From NCBI GenBank assembly GCA_036971475.1, contig JBAIZL010000008.1:7271001-7335000 (forward strand): a stretch of DNA of 64,000 bases. Direction: 5' to 3'. The notes below the pieces were generated by a model. That model searched no databases and had not been told where the DNA came from. It saw nothing but the letters and a program-made list of their open reading frames with translations. Positions 27,901 to 43,200 of this stretch are shown here, one piece after another (the first letter of the stretch is position 1; each line of letters opens with the position of its first letter). The position numbers and the translations under genes were made by a program. The DNA comes from Prosapia bicincta. Lineage: Eukaryota > Arthropoda > Insecta > Hemiptera > Cercopidae.

Positions 27901-28936
27901 TAGACTGACGTCACCAATATTGTGCTAAATGTTATAACCAGTGACTTGGAAGATCTTCAGGAATACAAATAATATAAAAATGCTTGATGCTGACGAACAG
28001 AAAATAAAAACTATTGAAAAAATTATAAGTCATTTCCTACTTAGATCAAGAAAGAATTATTTTATTTTAGTTACATTTTATTAAATAATTACAATTAATA
28101 TAAACAAATTAACATAACCTAAGCGTTAAAACAACTGTTCTACCACATAACCTATAACGTAAAATCAGCTGTTTTATGAAATCATGTTGTCACTAATTTT
28201 AAGCTAACTATATTGCATACCTTGCCCCTACTGTGGAAAGTTTTTCTCCCATATAAAACCTAAATTAATTCATAAAATTTAATTAATGAATTAATATGTG
28301 AAAACTGTATTAACATCAAGTATTATCTACTACAAGTTTAAAAAAATATATTTGAACTTGAGTGGATGAATAAAAAGTATTTAATTAACAATTGACAATT
28401 TGAACAAGATATAAATAAAGGAGAGTGTGAACTAATAGGAGGAATTGAATAAATATGATAAAAAGCCCATTTTCCAACCGAAAAGAACCGAGCTTGTTCC
28501 TAATATTTGAATGTATATACAAGTATAGGGCATATATAAGTATATTTTGTTGCCGTATATTGAGGTGGGGGCTTTAATTCTGTGATGTACACATCCTTTT
28601 GCGTAGGTAAAGTTCGAAAGAGAAGGGAGACCCCTATCCTTGCCTCTTCTGTGAAAAGTTTTTCTCCCATATAAAACTAAAATTATTAATTAAATTTTAT
28701 TAACGAATTATTATTTGAAAAAACTGTATTAACATCAAAGTGCCATTAAGTACAACTTTTTAAAAAAATGTATTCGAACGAGATTGGATAAATAAAAAGT
28801 ACTTTATTTACAATTGAAATTTTGAACAAGATTATATGAGGAGAGTGTGAATTAATAGAAGGAATTGAAAAAACCTAAGCAACTATAACATAATATAAAT
28901 TATATGATCTTCTATACACTATCGTCAAATATAACT

Positions 28937-28993
<57 letters not shown>

Positions 28994-29854
28994 AATAAAA
29001 AATGATATTGCATCTAATCAATAATCCACTAAATATTAACATCAATGCGTTGAGATTGTGCGTTTTGCGTACAAGTTATGATTGGTTTAAGAACTAGAAA
29101 GTTTGAAGTGTCCCACCTGAGTAAATATTTATCCTGGTAGCGACGCAGCTGGAAATAGTAGAAGTCGGACGGCCTAGGGAAGTAAGAGGTCCTCGGCTTC
29201 GCCATGGTTCCTGGACTCTTGTCGTGTCGACACGGACACTCACTGAGATACGTGTTATCGGCTTTTAGCATCACTATAGGCTATCTAGCGTAAACAATGT
29301 GTTATCGTGAATGGACATTTAAGCGCAAACATTGACGAAATGCCTAAAGAAATTTAAATCCACTTAGCAAACATGAGTGTTTTGCTAGCTCAGATAAAAA
29401 GCTTCCGTGAGTATAGACGTTGTGAGGGTAGTCAAGAGGTTTAAATCCACTTGGGATTAGGGTAGGGACATTAACCAATTAGTGAGCTGATGTAGGTAGG
29501 ACCAGAGTGTTACACAGGTGTCTACCACTTTAGAGCCCTTTCTTAGAGAAGGACAAGAGAGTATGCTGCGGATCAGTGTCATTTGGGCGGAGTCGCTTAC
29601 TCGAAGCAGATATACTCTACCGAGGTGGAGGAGGTGTGTACTCACTACCCAGGTACACAAAACTAGAGTAGGGCTATAAAACCACAAACAAAACATACTT
29701 TACTTTAAAAGAAAATTAAAACGCTGGTATGAAATTCAAAACCACACACACACACGAGCGCGCGCACACACTCACTCACACACACGCACACAAACTCGCA
29801 CACCAATACACTCACGTTCGCACACACACACTCGCACACAAATACACTCACGTC

Positions 29855-29942
<88 letters not shown>

Positions 29943-29953
29943 ACACACACACA

Positions 29954-29994
<41 letters not shown>

Positions 29995-30011
29995 ACACGC
30001 GCACACACTCA

Positions 30012-30049
<38 letters not shown>

Positions 30050-30208
30050 CACACACGAGCGCGCGCTCACACTCACTCACACACACGCACACAAACTCGC
30101 ACACCAATATACTCACGTTCGCACACACACACTCGCACACAGATACACTCACGTCCGCACACACACACACACACTCGCATGCAAATACAATCACGTCCGC
30201 ACACGCAC

Positions 30209-30246
<38 letters not shown>

Positions 30247-32706
30247 TTGAGAAAGAACTCACAGGAAATAATGAGGCGGGAGGGAACTAGAACAAAGAGC
30301 AGTGAAGAGGCGACGGTGAAGTTCCAGACCGGAGTGTATAGAAATAGGAAGGGTGACGGAAATAGCGGCGTGTCCTGGCGTCGCGACGCTCTCATCGGTC
30401 ACATCTTTATACCAGATTTGTTTGCTCCGACACAATGTTTATTTACTCCAACCTACGGCAAAACCTTTTTAAATATTATTTATTGTGCATTTATGGCATC
30501 AGCTGGCGCGAATATTGTTGCCTGAGAAGGTAGGGTCAAGGTAGGGGCATAAACTGCCTTTGTATAGGACATAGAGAGGAGTAGACCTACTCCCCATGAG
30601 GGTCAAAAAAGGCGTTGGTTTTATGAACAAAATATCTAGGTTAAAAAAATAAATTTAAAACGAACTAAATCAATAATGAAACAAAAATACATAAACTCAA
30701 AGTTCATAAAGAAATTATGTACTTAAAGGTCAGAAGAATTTAAATAAACAAAATACAAACACACATCATATTCATTCCGGGAGTTTACAAAACATTCAAT
30801 AGGGGAGATGTTAACAAATCGTATATCGTCCGGGGATTACAAAATATATTCATTTGTGGGCTTTAACATATTTATTCGGGGTTTACAAATCATTTATTCG
30901 GACAGGTGTTAACAAATCGTATATCGTTAGGGGATTACAAAATATATTCTTTTCTGGGTTTACAACACATTAATTTGGGGTTTACAAAACATGTTTCATT
31001 GTAAGGTAGTGCATTATTTTAACATATTTCTCTGGTGATGATTGCTTTAACTCGAAATGTACATTGTAGTGTAAGTAATTAAGGGCGATGATGGGGTATT
31101 ATTTATTTAATAAGAATATACAAAAAGGTGGCCGATCTGCTGTAAGTTGTTGGGTGATGGAAACTTTAACGTCTATAGTGAAAGTTTAATAATTCAATAA
31201 ATCATTCAACTTTTATTTTAAGGGTTTGTAAAACATTTTTTTAAAAATTTAAAAGGATTTGACGATTTTTTGTAATTGTTTAAGAGTGTTCCTGATCTTA
31301 CGTTTCGTGAGGAGTATAGGTCGGTTCAAGGTCAAGCTAAGATACCCCGACCAGCACGTGTAGTTTATTCTGTTTGGCTCGTTGTTATCGCCCCTAGGGG
31401 ACTGCTTCTGAGATTTGGTATCGTCACAATTCCATGCTCAACACATATCTCATACCTTTAGAATTACAGAGTACCAGGTACCCTGCCCACGTGGTAACAC
31501 TCTCAATGCTACCCTGCTCCTAAGCTTACCTAATTGGTGTTTAACGACCCCCATAAAGTGTGGGTGTGCTTTAGGCCCGCTATTCTGCCAAGTGTTGCTA
31601 CCACCCCACCAACATTCTTGACAGTGCTATTACACCCCCGCCTTAACCTCCCTCCCCTTCCCACCGCAGGTGACAATAGTCATCCTTAGGAGGATCGCCT
31701 AAAACTGAACAACATTTTACACCTAAAGTTTCCCTTCTAACAGAGATTATGCATTTTCCTTAGCTTACACGTAAAAATGTACTTCACCCTGGAACACAAG
31801 TAGGCTAGTGTCAAGAACCTTAACAAAATGTTCTTGAAGACACAAGTAACTAGCAACGAATCTAAAGTCCCCACTGCAACAATAAGATCGAAGTTACATA
31901 TTTGCCACCATCTACGTCACAGCATGGCAGTCTTGCACGGTGACGGTTATTATCATAGGGAAATGAATTAATTACACTTTACAAAATTTTTAAATATAAA
32001 ATAACCAAAAACTACAGATTGAACGTTTTAAAATTATTTTATTCACTTAAAAAAATTACTTCCACGACTTACGTAAGCCTTCTCATTGGTTCCTCCTAAT
32101 AAAGCAATGTATTAGCAAATAATATTAATACTGGTATTAAAGTTCATTCGAAGCACGACTTAATTTTCTTAAATATAATTTTTAATCCAAATCAATAAAA
32201 CTTAGTTACTCTTCTTTGTAAAGCCTATGAAAACCAGCGATCCAACAACAATCGAATTCCTAACAAACGAACAACTTACAATCGATTATTTCAATGACAA
32301 AGTCATTATCATAGATGATTAGACCTAATAACTCTAAATTATAAGTAGATGTTATTGGAGTGTAGGTGGAGATTTTGTATAAGCTATACTCTCTCATGAT
32401 GATGACATTGTTATTGAAACGTGTTTTAAGAATAAGTAATCGATTGTAATTTATTGTTCGATCTATTTATTATCTGTACTATCAATCGAAGTACGAAATG
32501 GCTGGTGTAAGAATCGAATGATGATTCAGAAGTTTTCCTGATTTAATAATAGACTATATACTTGCTCTGCCTTCAAATATCGATTGTTAAAATACTGTTA
32601 AGTGTTAAAAATATGCAAGCGGTTTCTCCACGGACTGGATTAGTATTTAAAGTAGCACTACACTGAATCGTTGTACATGCTGTGTTTGTGGCTGCATTAT
32701 TAAACC

Positions 32707-32792
<86 letters not shown>

Positions 32793-34199
32793 TTATTTAT
32801 TATGTATACATATTACGGTAAACCTAATAGCTACAATACAGTAGTCGTTGCAGTACAGTACACATCTCGTAGCTATGTATAGCAATATGTAAGTTGTGTG
32901 TATATGTACGTGTGTCCGCTCGCGCGTATGTGTAAGTAAGAGATAATAATAACGCTACAATATCACAATAAAACAAGCAACACAACTACACAATTTTTAA
33001 CAGGAATATTATAGAGACACATACTACTCACAGACTGGATCGAGCGGCACGAGCGCTGGAGTAAGACTGGAGAGAGGACTATTTTAGCAACGCTCGTGGC
33101 TGTGTCTAATGCATGGTTACGCGTGTCTATGCAGCCAGGCTGAGTCTAGCCGGTTCCAGGTAGATAGCAGTTTGTAAAGCGGAAAGTTGGGTATTTGTTT
33201 AGAATATGGGAAAAAGTTTAATTAACTGAAATTTCTCCATTTAATGGAAGTATTTTCTTAATAACCACAAACATTTCGAAACACTTTAGATGCCAGTATC
33301 TGTCTGGGGAGACGTAGCTTGTAAAGATGGAATGTTTACGAAGTGCGTACGAAGAAAGTGGCACAAAAAGAATTAGAAATTTACACACTTTATTAATTCT
33401 ATGATAACAATAAATATGTAATAATAATGTGTTTTAAAGTAACTGTGCCAAGCACAATCCCGTAAGACTGGAATCAACCAGTTAATCCCCTCCAACTTCA
33501 TTCAACCCTCTTACTAGGCATTCCAGCGTTCCATAAAGGCCTATTGAATATCTTTCGAACCGAGCGCCATTTGAGCCTTCAGTAGGAAATACCAAACCTG
33601 TAAGGAATCCTTACATCAGCCAAACTAGGCCTCATCTTAAAGGGAAGGGGTAATCGAACACGACCTGGAGGATAGAGGTGTGTTAGGCGGGGGAGGAACG
33701 TTGATGGGTCAGAGACAGGAGATATATCACGAGGGTTGGACAGAAAGAACGTACGTGGGTAGGAGACAGGAGATAAATGGCGAGGTTTGGATGGGAAGAA
33801 AGTTCATGGGTCAGAGACAGGAGATGTATAGCGAGAGGTAGACGGGAAGAGCGTTTGTGGGTCAGAGACAGGAGATCTGTAACATACCCGTTACGTTTAA
33901 TTGCTTGTCTAATGCAAAGGTAGGGGTTTAGGCTGAGATGGTTAGTGGGGATATATAGGGGCCGGGCCTCTCGGAAAGTTTAAAGTTTATCATTTTTTTT
34001 ACACAATTAATCAAAATATCATGAGGTGTGTTATTATCTGTGGCAGAGTGTTAATAGTATTATTATAAGAGATAGAACTCATAATTCTTTGTATAGGAAA
34101 CTAATGTAAAGTTATAAAATGTAATTATATTATTATTGTTTGTAAAAAATTTGTAACTCAAAAAGTTGTATCTGATAAATTACACTCATCATTCATTAC

Positions 34200-34246
<47 letters not shown>

Positions 34247-37200
34247 CACATATATTTGGTTTTGTACAACGTAAAACCGCAGGTAGCGTGAAAATATAGT
34301 TGAGGGATATAAACTCAAACTAAATCATTATTTGAGCCTAGGCTGGGTATTAAGGGTAGAGGAAAGTCATGGAGGATCCAGAAGGGTTGTAAAGGATTGA
34401 CAGATATTTGGAAACTAACCAAGGGAATTTGTATCTCAGAGATTTACACCGAAAAAATTCGAGACGTTGTCGAGGTGTGTGCGTGCAGAGTGGCCGTCAG
34501 ACAGGGGGTGACAAGGGGCAGGGGCTCTGTACTAATCTATACTACACCCATATACTCAACTCTTTAACCAAACACAGCAAACAGGTCCTCGGATATTCCT
34601 CCCCCTTCGGGGCACGCCACTTGAGGTCTGTACGGTTTTAGAAGCGGGCAAGCACATTCGAGCCGAAGTCCTCGGGGTTACGGCTAAGTAATGGGCCACT
34701 TTGGCAGCCGTTCAAAGCACAGCACAAAGCGTAAGGTCTCTACGCCTTACTGCATTCCGCGCTGCCAAGTCCCTGTCGAGCCCGTTCCTTTAGTTCTATT
34801 GCTAGAGCTCGCGCATTTACCATTATTAATGCAAGGCCTTCACTTAATATTGTGATGCTGTCATATGTATACACATATTTATATTAATTGTAGTTATTTA
34901 ATAAAAAGTAAGTAGAATAAAATTTGTATTTATTGGCCTAAGTAGGAAAATGACTTTAACATATTTGTTTTGTATAACTTGTTTTAAAGGATTATAAACT
35001 AGCTCAAAATGTGTTACACCACCCCCACCCCTACACTGACTCATAGAGCTATACTTACTTTCAAGTATTCTACAACTTAAATGTTATTCTTTCTACTTTT
35101 TGGATAGTTTTATTTATAATGTTGAATGTAGGCGACGGGCAGTGACACTAGATTGGTCACGCTGAGAACATAGTAAAATAAAGCGCCCTAGATGCGAACC
35201 ATGAAACTGTTTCTCCATATTCGCGGCCTGTGAGATCATTATAAGGAAATATAAATAATATACCTTCAAGAGAGTTCCCTACATAAGGGGTTGTCAGGAA
35301 ACTGAGAGCTGCTAATAAAGGTGGAGATGGAGTACCGAGGGGTGAATAAATAGGTTAACCACGGCAAGTGCCTAAAGCTTCGACAGGAGGTGCAGTACCA
35401 AGGGGTGCCTAAAGAGGTTAGCCGCGGCTAGAGCCTAGCGCTACGACAGGAGGTGCAGTACCAAGGGGTGCCTAAAGAGGTTACCGCGGCTAGTGCCTAC
35501 CGCTTCGACAGGAGGTGCAGTACCAAGGGATGCATAAAGAGGTTAGCCGCAGCTAGAGCCTAGCGCTACAGCATGGGGTGCAGTACCAAAGGGTGCCTAA
35601 AGAGGTTAGCCGCGGCTAGTGTCTACGGCTTTGACAGGGGTGCAGTACCAAGGGGTGCATAAAGAGGTTAGCCGCGGCTAGAGCCTAGCGCTACGGCATG
35701 GGGTGCAGTACCAAAGGGTGCCTAAAGAGGTTAGTCCCGGCTAGAGCCTAGCGCTACGGCATGGAGTGCAGAACCAAAGGGTGCCTAAAGAGGTTAGCCG
35801 CGGCTAGTGCCTACCGCTTTGACAGGGGGTGCAGTACCAAGGGGTGCATAAAGAGGTTAGCCGCGGCTACAACCTGGCGCTACGGCATGGGGTGCAGTAC
35901 CAAAGGGTGCCTAAAGAGGTTAGCCGCGGCTAGAACCTAGCGCTACGGCATGGGGTGTAGTACCAAAGAGTGCCTAAAGAGGTTAGCCGCTGCAAGTGCC
36001 TACCGCTTCGACAGGGGGTGCAGTACCAAGGGGTGCCTAAAGAGGTTAGCCGCTGCAAGTGCCTACCGCTTCGACAGGGGGTGCAGTACCAAGGGGTGCC
36101 TAAAGAGGTTAGCCGCGGCTAGTGCCTAGCGCTACGACAGGTGGTGCAGTACCAAGGGGTACATAAAGAGGTTAGCCGCGGCTAGAGCCTAGCGCTACGG
36201 CATGGGGTGCAGTACCAAAGGGTGCCTAAAGAGGTTAGCCGCGGCTAGAACCTAGCGCTACGGCATGGGGTGCAGTACCAAAGAGTGCCTAAAGAGGTTA
36301 GCCGCTGCAAGTGCCTACCGCTTCGACAGGGGGTGCAGTACCAAGGGGTGCCTAAAGAGGTTAGCCGCTGCAAGTGCCTACCGCTTCGACAGGGGGTGCA
36401 GTACCAAGGGGTGCCTAAAGAGGTTAGCCGCGGCTAGTGCCTAGCGCTACGACAGGTGGTGCAGTACCAAGGGGTACATAAAGAGGTTAGCCGCGGCTAG
36501 AGCCTAGCGCTACGGCATGGGGTGCAGTACCAAAGGGTGCCTAAAGAGGTTAGCCGCGGCTAGAACCTAGCGCTACGGCATGGGGTGCAGTACCAAAGAG
36601 TGCCTAAAGAGGTTAGCCGCTGCAAGTGCCTACCGCTTCGACAGGGGGTGCAGTACCAAGGGGTGCCTAAAGAGGTTAGCCGCTGCAAGTGCCTACCGCT
36701 TCGACAGGGGGTGCAGTACCAAGGGGTGCCTAAAGAGGTTAGCCGCGGCTAGTGCCTAGCGCTACGACAGGTGGTGCAGTACCAAGGGGTACATAAAGAG
36801 GTTAGCCGCGGCTAGAGCCTAGCGCTACGGCATGGGGTGCAGTACCAAAGGGTGCCTAAAGAGGTTAGCCGCGGCTAGAGCCTAGCGCTACGGCAGGGGT
36901 GCAGTACCAAAGTGTGCCTAAATAGGTTAGCCGCGGCTAGAGCCAAGCGCTACGGCATGGGGTGCAGTACCAAAGGGTGCCTAAAGAGGTTAGCCGCGGC
37001 TAGAGCCTAGCGCTACGGCATGGGGCGCAGTACCAAAGGGTGCCTAAAGAGGTTAGCCGCGGCTAGAGCCTACCGCTTTGACAGGGGGTGCAGTACCAAG
37101 GGGTGCATAAAGAGGTTAGCCGCGGCTAGTGCCTAGCGCTTTGACAGGGGGTGCAGTACCAAGGGGTGCATAAAGAGGTTAGCCGCGGCTAGAACCTAGC

Positions 37201-40200
37201 GCTACGGCATGGGGTGCAGTACCAAAGGGTGCCTAAAGAGGTTAGCCGCGGCTAGAGCCTAGCGCTTTGACAGGGGGTGCAGTACCAAAGGGTGCCTAAA
37301 GAGGTTAGCCGCGGCTAGTGCCTACCGCTTTGACAGGGGGTGCAGTACCAAGGGGTGCATAAAGAGGTTAGCCGCGGCTAGTGCCTACCGCTTTGACAGG
37401 GGGTGCAGTACCAAGGGGTGCATAAAGAGGTTAGCCGCGGCTAGAACCTAGCGCTACGGCATGGGGTGCAGTACCAAAGGGTGCCTAAAGAGGTTAGCCG
37501 CGGCTAGAGCCTAGCGCTACGGCATGGGGTGCAGTACCAAAGAGTGCCTAAAGAGGTTAGCCGCTGCAAGTGCCTACCGCTTCGACAGGGGGTGCAGTAC
37601 CAAGGGGTGCCTGAAGAGGTTAGCCGCGGCTAGTGCCTAGCGCTACGACAGGTGGTGCAGTACCAAGGGGTGCATAAAGAGGTTAGCCGCGGCTAGAGCC
37701 TAGCGCTACGGCATGGGGTGCAGTGCCAAAGGGTGCCTAAAGAGGTTAGCCGCGGCTAGAGCCTAGCGCTACGGCAGGAGTGCAGTACCAAAGGGTGCCT
37801 AAAGAGGTTAGCCGCGGCTAGAGCCAAGCGCTACGGCATGGGGTGCAGTACCAAAGGGTGCCTAAAGAGGTTAGCCGCAGCTAGAGCCTAGCGCTACGGC
37901 ATTGGGTGCAGTACCAAAGGGTGCCTAAAGAGGTTAGCCGCGGCTAGAGCCTAGCGCTACGGCATGGAGTGCAGTACCAAAGGGTGCCTAAAGAGGTTAG
38001 CCGCGGCAAGTGCCTACCGCTTCGACAGGGGGTGCAGTACCAAGGGGTGCCTAAAGAGGTTAGCCGCGGCTAGTGCCTACCGCTTTGACAGGGGGTACAG
38101 TACCAAGGGGTGCATAAAGAGGTTAGCCGCGGCTAGAACCTAGCGCTACGGCATGGGGTGCAGTACCAAAGGGTGCCTAAAGAGGTTAGCAGCGGCTAGA
38201 GCCTAGCGCTACGGCATGAGGTGCAGTACCAAAGAGTGCCTAAAGAGGTTAGCCGCTGCAAGTGCCTACCGCTTCGACAGGGGGTGCAGTACCAAGGGGT
38301 GCCTAAAGAGGTTAGCCGCGGCTAGTGCCTACCGCTTTGACAGGGGGTGCAGTACCAAGGGGTGCATAAAGAGGTTAGCCGCGGCTAGAGCCTAGCGCTA
38401 CGGCATGGGGTGCAGTACCAAAGGGTGCCTAAAGAGTTTAGCCGCGGCTAGAGCCTAGCGCTACGACAGGTGGTGCAGTACCAAGGGGTGCATAAAGAGG
38501 TTAGCCGCGGCTAGAGCCTAGCGCTACGGCATGGGGTGCAGTACCAAAGGGTGCCTAAAGAGGTTAGCCGCGGCTAGAGCCTAGCGCTACGGCAGGGGTG
38601 CAGTACCAAAGGGTGCCTAAAGAGGTTAGCCGCGGCTAGAGCGTAGCGCTACGACAGGTGGTGCAGTACCAAGGGGTGCCTAAAGAGGTTAGCCGCGGCT
38701 AGAGCCTAACGCTACGACAGGTGGTGCAGTACCAAGGGGTGCCTAAAGAGGTTAGCTGCGGCTAGTGCCTACCGCTTTGACAGGTGGTGCAGTACCAAGG
38801 GGTGCCTAAAGAGGTTAGCCGCGGCTAGAGCCTAACGCTACGACAGGTGGTGCAGTACCAAGGGGTGCCTAAAGAGGTTAGCTGCGGCTAGTGCCTACCG
38901 CTTTGACAGGTGGTGCAGTACCAAGGGGTGCATAAAGAGGTTAGCCACGGCTAGAGCTTAGCGCTACGGCATGGGGTGCAGTACCAAAGGGTGCCTAAAG
39001 AGGTTAGCCGCGGTTAGAGCCTAGCGCTACGGCATGGGGTGCAGTACCAAAGGGTGCCTAAAGAGATTAGCCGCGGCTAGTGCCTACCTCTTCGACAGGA
39101 GGTGGAATAGTTAGGGGTGCCTAAAGAGGTTAGCCACGGCTAGTGCCTAGCGCTACGGCATGGGGTGCAGTACCAAAGGGTGCCTAAAGAGATTAGCCGC
39201 GGCTAGTGCCTACCTCTTCGACAGGAGGTGGAATAGTTTGGGGTGCCTAAAGAGGTTAGCCACTTCTAGTGCCTACCTCTTCGACAGGGGGTGGAGTAAC
39301 AAGGGGTGGCTAAATAGGTTAGTCACGGTTAGTGCATACCTTTAAGACATGGGGTAGATTACCGAAGGGTGCCTAAGTTGGTTAGCCACGGCTAGTGACT
39401 ACCGCTTCGTTAGGGGAGTTCTTATCAAACCTTTAAATACGTCTCGTGAGCTCAATTTTTCATCGCAGAATTTTAGTTTGGAATCTTTTAACCTGATTTC
39501 CAATGGTACATGTCTTTGAGAAAATTATAAAAAGACAAACAAGCAAATAAATTTGTAAATATAATTCCGACGCTAGGATTCGGGATTAAATACGGTAGAA
39601 CTGGGGGACACAAGCACTTGTCCTGGATCCGGTGGTCGGTCTGGAATAGAAGAACGTCGGTTATTGTCGAGCGCATGCACAAACTTATTTTGGACTTCGC
39701 GAAGTGCGGCGCTGGAGGACACATTTCACCAACCCCCAGGTCACTACTGCCCCCTCCCTCTGGCCATTCTGCGTTGCCTTGAAGTCCCCCTTACGGCTGT
39801 CTTATCTCAGTACACCTTGACTCACCCCTTCTGTAGAGTAATTACTGCCAATGACAGGCTTCGAATAACATATATATTTATTTTGGCTTAAATCTTTAAC
39901 AGATGAAACATTGACGACTGCTTATTAAGGACTGTAATTATGTATTTATTTTGTATGAAGACGTAAATTAGGTTACTCACAATTGATGGCTGCTCTAATC
40001 TTAATATCCTGTTTCTGCTTTAGGCGATGTTCGCTTGTTTTGGTTTTAATATACATAAAGATAATTGCGATTTGATAATCTGCTGTTATTAATTGTTACA
40101 AATGCTTAAAAAGTCATAAAGATAAATAAATATTGCATGTGTTTGTCAGCAACCCACCATTAAACCTTGTACTATGACGGTGTCACAGCTGAGAAAAAAA

Positions 40201-43200
40201 CCCAACAATTAAACAATGATTCTGACTGTTGCAAAGTTTTAAAAAACCCAACAATTAAACACTGATTCTGACTGTTGCATAGCTAGGAAAGCCAGCCCCA
40301 ACAGTTAAACAATGTATTCTGACTGTTCCAAAACTAAGAAAGAAAACACAACAATTAAACAATGCATTCTGACTGCTACAAAGATTTAAAAACCAACAAC
40401 TAAACAATGTATTCTGACTGTTGCAAAGCTATGAAAGAAAACCCAACAATACATTATGTCTGTGACAAAGCTCTGAAAGAAAACGCCAAAATCAAACAAT
40501 ATATTCTGACTGATGAAAAAGCTAAGAAAGAAAACCCAACAATTATACAATATATTCTGACTGTTGCAAATCTAAGTAAGGAAACCCGACAATTATACAA
40601 TATATTCTGACTGTTGCAAATCTAAGTAAGGAAACCCGACAATTATACAATATATTCTGACTGTTGCAAATCTAAGTAAGGAAACCCGACAATTATACAA
40701 TATATTTTGACTGTTGCAAATCTAAGTAAGGAAACTCGACAATTAAACAATGTATTTTGACTTTTGCGAAGCTAAGAAAGAAAACCCAGAACAAACACTT
40801 TGACTTTTGTGTTGCAAATTGATTATGAGGCATTTTAAAGCTTAAAATAAAACTAATTTATTCATTTAAATTCGTAATTATTTAAATAGGCCTACATTTC
40901 AATTTTAAAGAATTCTCAACGAACGTTTAATTTATATATAGAAGTATGTATTGGATGTGAGATGAAGTTGAATATTTACAAGAAATAACAAGGACGTAAA
41001 ACAAACTAATTTTTTGTTTTCCAAAACTGCAATTCTATAAAGCAATATTAGACTACAAGATTTCTCTGACAGATTAGAACCTCATCTCTGTTACGTCCAT
41101 GTACCCATGTTGGTCTATATAAGCCACAGCTGGTTATTTAGGTGCTCTTTGGTAGTTTTATTTCTGAAATACGTTGCCATCTCGAAACGAAGCTAGGCAC
41201 ATTGAAACCTTTTGCGGACGTTGTACACGCGTTTTTATTTATTGAAACCTCTAAGGTTACTGTCAACTCTTTTATAGGAAAACCATCTTAATATATAGCA
41301 TTTGTATTTTCCTGGTAATTCTATAACACTAACCAATTTAAAGTAATTTTTTTCGCAGATACGAGTAGAATATTAAAAACATTTATAGTCCCTTGGGGAG
41401 GGGTGTACTCAAACTTTTTTTCTGTTTCCTGTAACGCTGTATAAGGACAACATTACAGTATAATATTAACAGGTTCCCAACGCCACTTGCCCGACTATTT
41501 TTAAGAAATAATTCCAGACATAAAATATGTCCAGCTGTTCTTTTGTACGGCCTACTAAAAATATACGCGCCACTGTCAACAGACTTTCCTCGAGTCACCA
41601 CGCCAACAGCTCTGAACTTGGCGCTATTTTTAGCCACTTCCGGCGCATTACTTCCTTCTTTGAACTACATATAGCGTCACGCTAACAAACCTGACTGGGA
41701 AACTCCATCCTCATAAGCCGTATTAAACGCCCGACCCTCCGTCCCTGGGCGATCAGCTGTGACTAGCTTTACTGAGCAAGGGATCAGCGAGGGGAATTTG
41801 GGGCAACCCCTTTCCCCCGAAAGCGTGAAAACTTCTATAGTGACCCCCATATAAAATTATCAGATAAAAATACAATATCACGACAGTATAACTTCTACCA
41901 GGTTACACAAGTGAATTAAATGATAACATATGATTTCATGCAACAGCTGATTTTGTGTTATAGGTTATGTTGTAGAACAGCTGTTTTACCCGTAGGTTAT
42001 GTTACATTATTTGTTAAACATTGTTAAGGGAAAAGGTTATCAAATAGTTTTGGTCAGTTAATAAATATATTTATTTATTTAAATTTTGATAAATCTCAAA
42101 ACAAATCATTAATTATAACGATAACAATAAGTTGTGTGTGTTTAATCCAACCTTTGAAATAAAAACATTCTTAGGCGAGTCTGATACCTTTTATGAACTG
42201 ATTCCAAATGAAATTGTTATAACAAAATTGTATTCAGTAAACTTCTGATAAATCACTTTTACATTAGTTTATGACTATACGAACTTTAATTTCATAAATT
42301 TGTATAAACTTACTGTAACAGAACGTTTTTGATCGCTCCTTAGCAATCTTCACCAGTGTCTCGCTGATCAGGCACTGATGAAGTACGACACGGAGCGATC
42401 AAAAACGTTCTGTCTCAGTAATTGTTTTACAAATTTACAAAATTAAAGTTCGGATAATTATAAACTAAAGTAAATGTGAAGTTTCAATGAACATAATAGA
42501 CTACAAAATTCAAAAATGTAATAAACGTTTTTTACATCTTTGGTATTAACTTGGCAAAAAAACCACTACCTACTGATATTTTTCAGCACTCGGAGCAGGT
42601 ATGTTGTTACACACATTATTTTATCACTAATTACACATATTATTTATTATATTGGTCTTTAATAAACACATTCCTCGAATAAAGATATAATTATTGAATA
42701 AAAAATTTATAAATTCATATTTTTGGTGATTTTCATTGAAAATCCTGCAAAACTATTAGCTCTAATTTATTATTTTTAGTTCAAATTTTGCTGTTAAATA
42801 TTAAAATTCCGTACTATTCTTTCTTATATTATAACAAATGTTTTAGTAATTTCTCAATAGAATTAAATGTTTTTACTCAATTCAAAATTTTTGTAAACGT
42901 GGCTATAAAATGTTTTGACGGGACGTACGTATTATACGGAGGCCACTAATATAGGTATGTACGAGTAGTAATGATGTTTACAAATACAACCAAATCCATC
43001 CTGACTGGATACTTTATAGGTATATTTAAATATAGATAGATAGTAATGTTGTATAAAATTACAACCAAATCTATCCTGACTGGATAAAATTATAACCAAA
43101 TCTATCCTGACTGGATAAAATTACAACCAAATCTATCCTGACTGGATAAAATTACAACCAAATCTATCCTGACTGGATACTTTATAGGTATATTCATGTC

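Noticed and set aside
29029..29274. Minus-strand ORF with [20 protein letters not shown]
   Set aside because: No family recognised, no neighbours, no start context; left out as unsupported.
29705..30395. Long Thr-His and Cys-Val ORFs on both strands
   Set aside because: Direct translation of (CA)n/(GT)n; no coding evidence.
34480..34830. Possible tRNA cluster in a GC-rich patch
   Set aside because: No A-box/B-box pair or cloverleaf could be drawn.
39160..39345. Plus-strand ORF with repeated GCLKRLA...AYLFDR
   Set aside because: Read-through of the last diverged satellite units.
35316..39415. CRISPR-like regular spacing in the 63-bp array
   Set aside because: Units are contiguous with no unique spacers and the genome is eukaryotic; it is a satellite.
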